Shown piece by piece: positions 34,857 through 37,365 of a DNA stretch of 37,365 nucleotides; position 1 is the first letter of the stretch; every line of letters begins with the position of its first letter. The notes under the pieces were generated by a model. That model had not been told where the DNA came from, made no database searches, and worked only from the letters and a program-made list of their open reading frames with translations. This DNA is from Candidatus Nomurabacteria bacterium (GTDB lineage Bacteria > Patescibacteriota > Minisyncoccia > Phycocordibacterales > UBA9973): positions 1-37,365 of the forward strand of contig JACPXJ010000002.1 in assembly GCA_016196605.1 (NCBI GenBank), read 5' to 3'. A program made the translations under genes and the position numbers.

Positions 34857-35267
34857 TTAGCTGTGCCTTATATATGAAAAAGATGGGCTATTTTCCAAAA
34901 GCGAGAGCCATTTGGTTAGTTTATTCGGGTACGTGTATAATTTCTTATTGTATAAATAATATTGCCATTGATAAAAATATTGTTTCCATTTTAAAAAACT
35001 TTGTTTGTTTAAAAAATACAGGACTATTCCTAGAATAAGCAGGGAAAAAACATATAATGTAGAAAATGTCGAATTTGAAAACTGTTGCCATTCGTTTATA
35101 TGATCAAGACTGTTTTTACACACTGAAAAGCTGTTTTGAGTATAGGGGCAGTTGACCATAGGTGTTTCGACCGCGTGACTGAATTTGAACAGACCGAAAA
35201 CGCCTATAGCCATATAAGCAAATAAAACGAAAAAGCCAATAAATAATTTTAGATTATGCAACTTCAT
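34857..35267 (-). CDS. Hypothetical membrane protein
   Basis: Start at MKLHNLKLFIG; two hydrophobic segments; NCPYTQNSFSVC. Confidence 0.65.
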   Translation of the reverse strand: MKLHNLKLFIGFFVLFAYMAIGVFGLFKFSHAVETPMVNCPYTQNSFSVCKNSLDHINEWQQFSNSTFSTLYVFSLLILGIVLYFLNKQSFLKWKQYFYQWQYYLYNKKLYTYPNKLTKWLSLLENSPSFSYIRHS

Positions 35268-35268
35268 A

Positions 35269-35388
35269 TTATTTATTGATTTGTTTGAACAGCCAAATGC
35301 CAAGCAGAATCAGGTCAATCGTCACCATTATGGCAACAATAGAACCAAATCCTCCGCCCATCATTCCGCTGTACCCATATCCCATCAT
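35269..35388 (-). CDS. 39-aa Gly/Met-rich single-TM small protein (below the ORF-track threshold)
   Basis: MMGYGYSGMMGGGFGSIVAIMVTIDLILLGIWLFKQINK, located between copA and the next membrane gene. Confidence 0.65.
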   Translation of the reverse strand: MMGYGYSGMMGGGFGSIVAIMVTIDLILLGIWLFKQINK

Positions 35389-35438
35389 ATTAATTAATTA
35401 TCCTCTTATTTTATAAAAAGTAAAGCTGTTCTCGACCT

Positions 35439-37365
35439 TTATAATTTCTTTGCTTTAATTCGTAATGAATTAGATACCACCGACACCGAAGACATCGCCA
35501 TCGCAAAACCCGCGAATACCGGCGAAAGAAGCCAGCCGAATATCGGATAGAGGATTCCAGTTGCAAGTGGAATACCGACAATATTGTATATGAAAGCCCA
35601 GAAAAGATTCTGTTTGATCCCTCGCATGGTTATTTTAGAAAGTTTGATAGCTTTGGTAAGCTTTGAAATATCTCCGCCCAAAAGGGTAATTCCAGCTGAC
35701 TCTATAGCCACGTCTGTGCCAGTGCCCATGGCGATGCCTACATCAGCTTGCGCCAGCGCCGGAGCGTCATTAACTCCGTCTCCAGCCATTGCCACAATTC
35801 TGCCTTGCGATTGAAGTTCTTTTATCTTTTCTAATTTATCTTGCGGCATTACATGAGCGACTACATCATCAATGCCAACAAGTGATGCCATATATTTTGC
35901 GGCCTTCTCATCATCTCCGGTCAACATTATTACTTTAATGCCGAGTTTGTGAAGATCTTGCACCGCTTGCTTTGACTCTGCCTTTATTTCATCTGCCACC
36001 ATGACAAAACCCAGCACCTTTTCTTTGGTTGCGAGTAAGACTGGCGTCTTGCCTTCGCTGGTAAACCGCTCTATTTGTGAAACATCAAAAGGTAGTCCGA
36101 GATCATTTATCAATTTAATATTGCCGACAAAATATTCTGTATTGTTGATCAATCCTTTCAGCCCTTTGCCTTTTATGCTTTCAAAATTTGAAATATTTTC
36201 TAATTTAATTTTTCTCTCATCTGCATAACTTACAATTGCATGCGCGATGGGATGTTCTGATTTTTTTTCAAGAGAAGCCAGCACGGATATAAACGTGTCA
36301 ACCTGCCAGGTTGACACGTTTTGAATATTGACGAGTGTCGGCTTGCCTGCGGTGATAGTGCCTGTCTTGTCAACGATAACTGTATCTACTTTATGTAATT
36401 TCTCCAGTGTGGCCGCATCTTTGATCAAAATTCCTTCTCTTGCCCCTTTGCCGACACCTACGATAATGGCGGTAGGAGTGGCGAGGCCAAGTGCACACGG
36501 ACAGGCAATGACCAAAATTCCAACAAAAGAAACCAAGCCAAACGATAGGGCTTGTGAAAATCCGAGTAAACTGGAAAACAAAAGCCATATTCCGAGAGTT
36601 GCAAAAGCAATCACAAGCACGATCGGCACAAACACACTTGAGATTTTATCAGCCAGAGCTTGGATTGGCGCCTTGCTTCCTTGCGCCTCTTCCACCATCT
36701 TTATAATGTGGGCCAGCAGGGTTTCTGACCCAACTTTTGTCGCTTTGAATACAAATGAACCACTTGTATTCATTGTAGCGGCCACCACACCATCTCCCAA
36801 CTTTTTTTGAACTGGCATGGGTTCCCCAGTCACCATTGACTCATCAACGAATGATGATCCTTCGGTTATTATTCCATCAACAGGAATCTTTGCTCCGGGC
36901 TTCACTATAATTAAATCTCCATGCTCTACTTCATTGACTGAAATTTCTACTTCCCTGCCATCACGAACGACAAGAGCAGTTTTCGCTTGAAGATTAAGAA
37001 GTTTCTCAATTGCATCGCCGGTTTTTAATTTTGATTTGGCTTCTAAATATTTACCAAGCGCGATAAAAGTGATCACAATAATCGTAACGTCATAATACGT
37101 CGCATCAACATCTATAAACTGCTTAAGTGGTTCTTCAAACGCAGTCACCGCAAAACTGTAAAGATATGCCGTCAGGGTGCCTATCCCAATAAGCGTATCC
37201 ATATTTGCTTTGCCATAACGCAGAAAACGATAAAAACCAAGCAGATAAGGCTTCCCCACAATAAAAAGAACGTAGGTAGCCATCAAGGGCAGAAGATGGT
37301 GGAAGAATTCTTCTACAACTAGAGACATTTCGGGAATAATTTTATATTGCCCTAAAATTTCCCAG
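35439..37365 (-). CDS. copA: Copper-translocating P1B-type ATPase, 5' end beyond the window
   Basis: [69 protein letters not shown]; frame stays open to 37365. Confidence 0.95.
   Translation of the reverse strand, partial: WEILGQYKIIPEMSLVVEEFFHHLLPLMATYVLFIVGKPYLLGFYRFLRYGKANMDTLIGIGTLTAYLYSFAVTAFEEPLKQFIDVDATYYDVTIIVITFIALGKYLEAKSKLKTGDAIEKLLNLQAKTALVVRDGREVEISVNEVEHGDLIIVKPGAKIPVDGIITEGSSFVDESMVTGEPMPVQKKLGDGVVAATMNTSGSFVFKATKVGSETLLAHIIKMVEEAQGSKAPIQALADKISSVFVPIVLVIAFATLGIWLLFSSLLGFSQALSFGLVSFVGILVIACPCALGLATPTAIIVGVGKGAREGILIKDAATLEKLHKVDTVIVDKTGTITAGKPTLVNIQNVSTWQVDTFISVLASLEKKSEHPIAHAIVSYADERKIKLENISNFESIKGKGLKGLINNTEYFVGNIKLINDLGLPFDVSQIERFTSEGKTPVLLATKEKVLGFVMVADEIKAESKQAVQDLHKLGIKVIMLTGDDEKAAKYMASLVGIDDVVAHVMPQDKLEKIKELQSQGRIVAMAGDGVNDAPALAQADVGIAMGTGTDVAIESAGITLLGGDISKLTKAIKLSKITMRGIKQNLFWAFIYNIVGIPLATGILYPIFGWLLSPVFAGFAMAMSSVSVVSNSLRIKAKKL
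36291..36321. repeat. 31-bp perfect palindrome within copA
   Basis: AAACGTGTCAACCTG-C-CAGGTTGACACGTTT, 15-bp arms and 1-nt spacer, encodes [10 protein letters not shown]. Confidence 0.92.

Noticed and set aside
35448-35470. AATTCGTAAT-like match at the copA 3' end
   Set aside because: Explained by the conserved NSLRIK coding sequence; single match, not evidence of the dispersed repeat.

Overview
This window looks like a chromosomal segment from a reduced, candidate-phyla-radiation/Patescibacteria-type bacterium. That lineage is an inference from gene content; no search was run. Housekeeping blocks are the str operon (rpsL, rpsG, broken fusA), secE-nusG-rplK, thyA-folA, a lower-glycolysis run (gpm, pyk-like, eno), rplS, tRNA-His(GTG) and tRNA-Leu(GAG). 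At the right edge there is a copper/thiol-redox cluster of about 7 kb. The strongest signal is a complete diversity-generating retroelement (DGR) at about 16.05-18.62 kb: a DGR-type reverse transcriptase (LPLGNLTSQ, YADD), an Avd-like helical-bundle protein, a 114-bp template repeat (TR, 17498-17611) and a 114-bp variable repeat (VR, 18015-18128) forming the last 38 codons of a target gene. TR and VR align without gaps. By hand count all 29 differences fall on TR adenines (29 of 32 adenines changed) and none of the 82 other positions differ. The DGR layout is unusual: avd is inverted, its only ATG overlaps the RT start codon, and a C9 tract lies just inside avd. Other notable signals: several families of short palindromes, some within ORFs of essential genes; 26-bp direct repeats flanking a lone Cas2/PaaX-fold gene inside the str operon; a consensus sigma70-like promoter whose 17-nt spacer contains a G8 tract; and a fusA with a frameshift plus an apparent deletion of about 27 codons.
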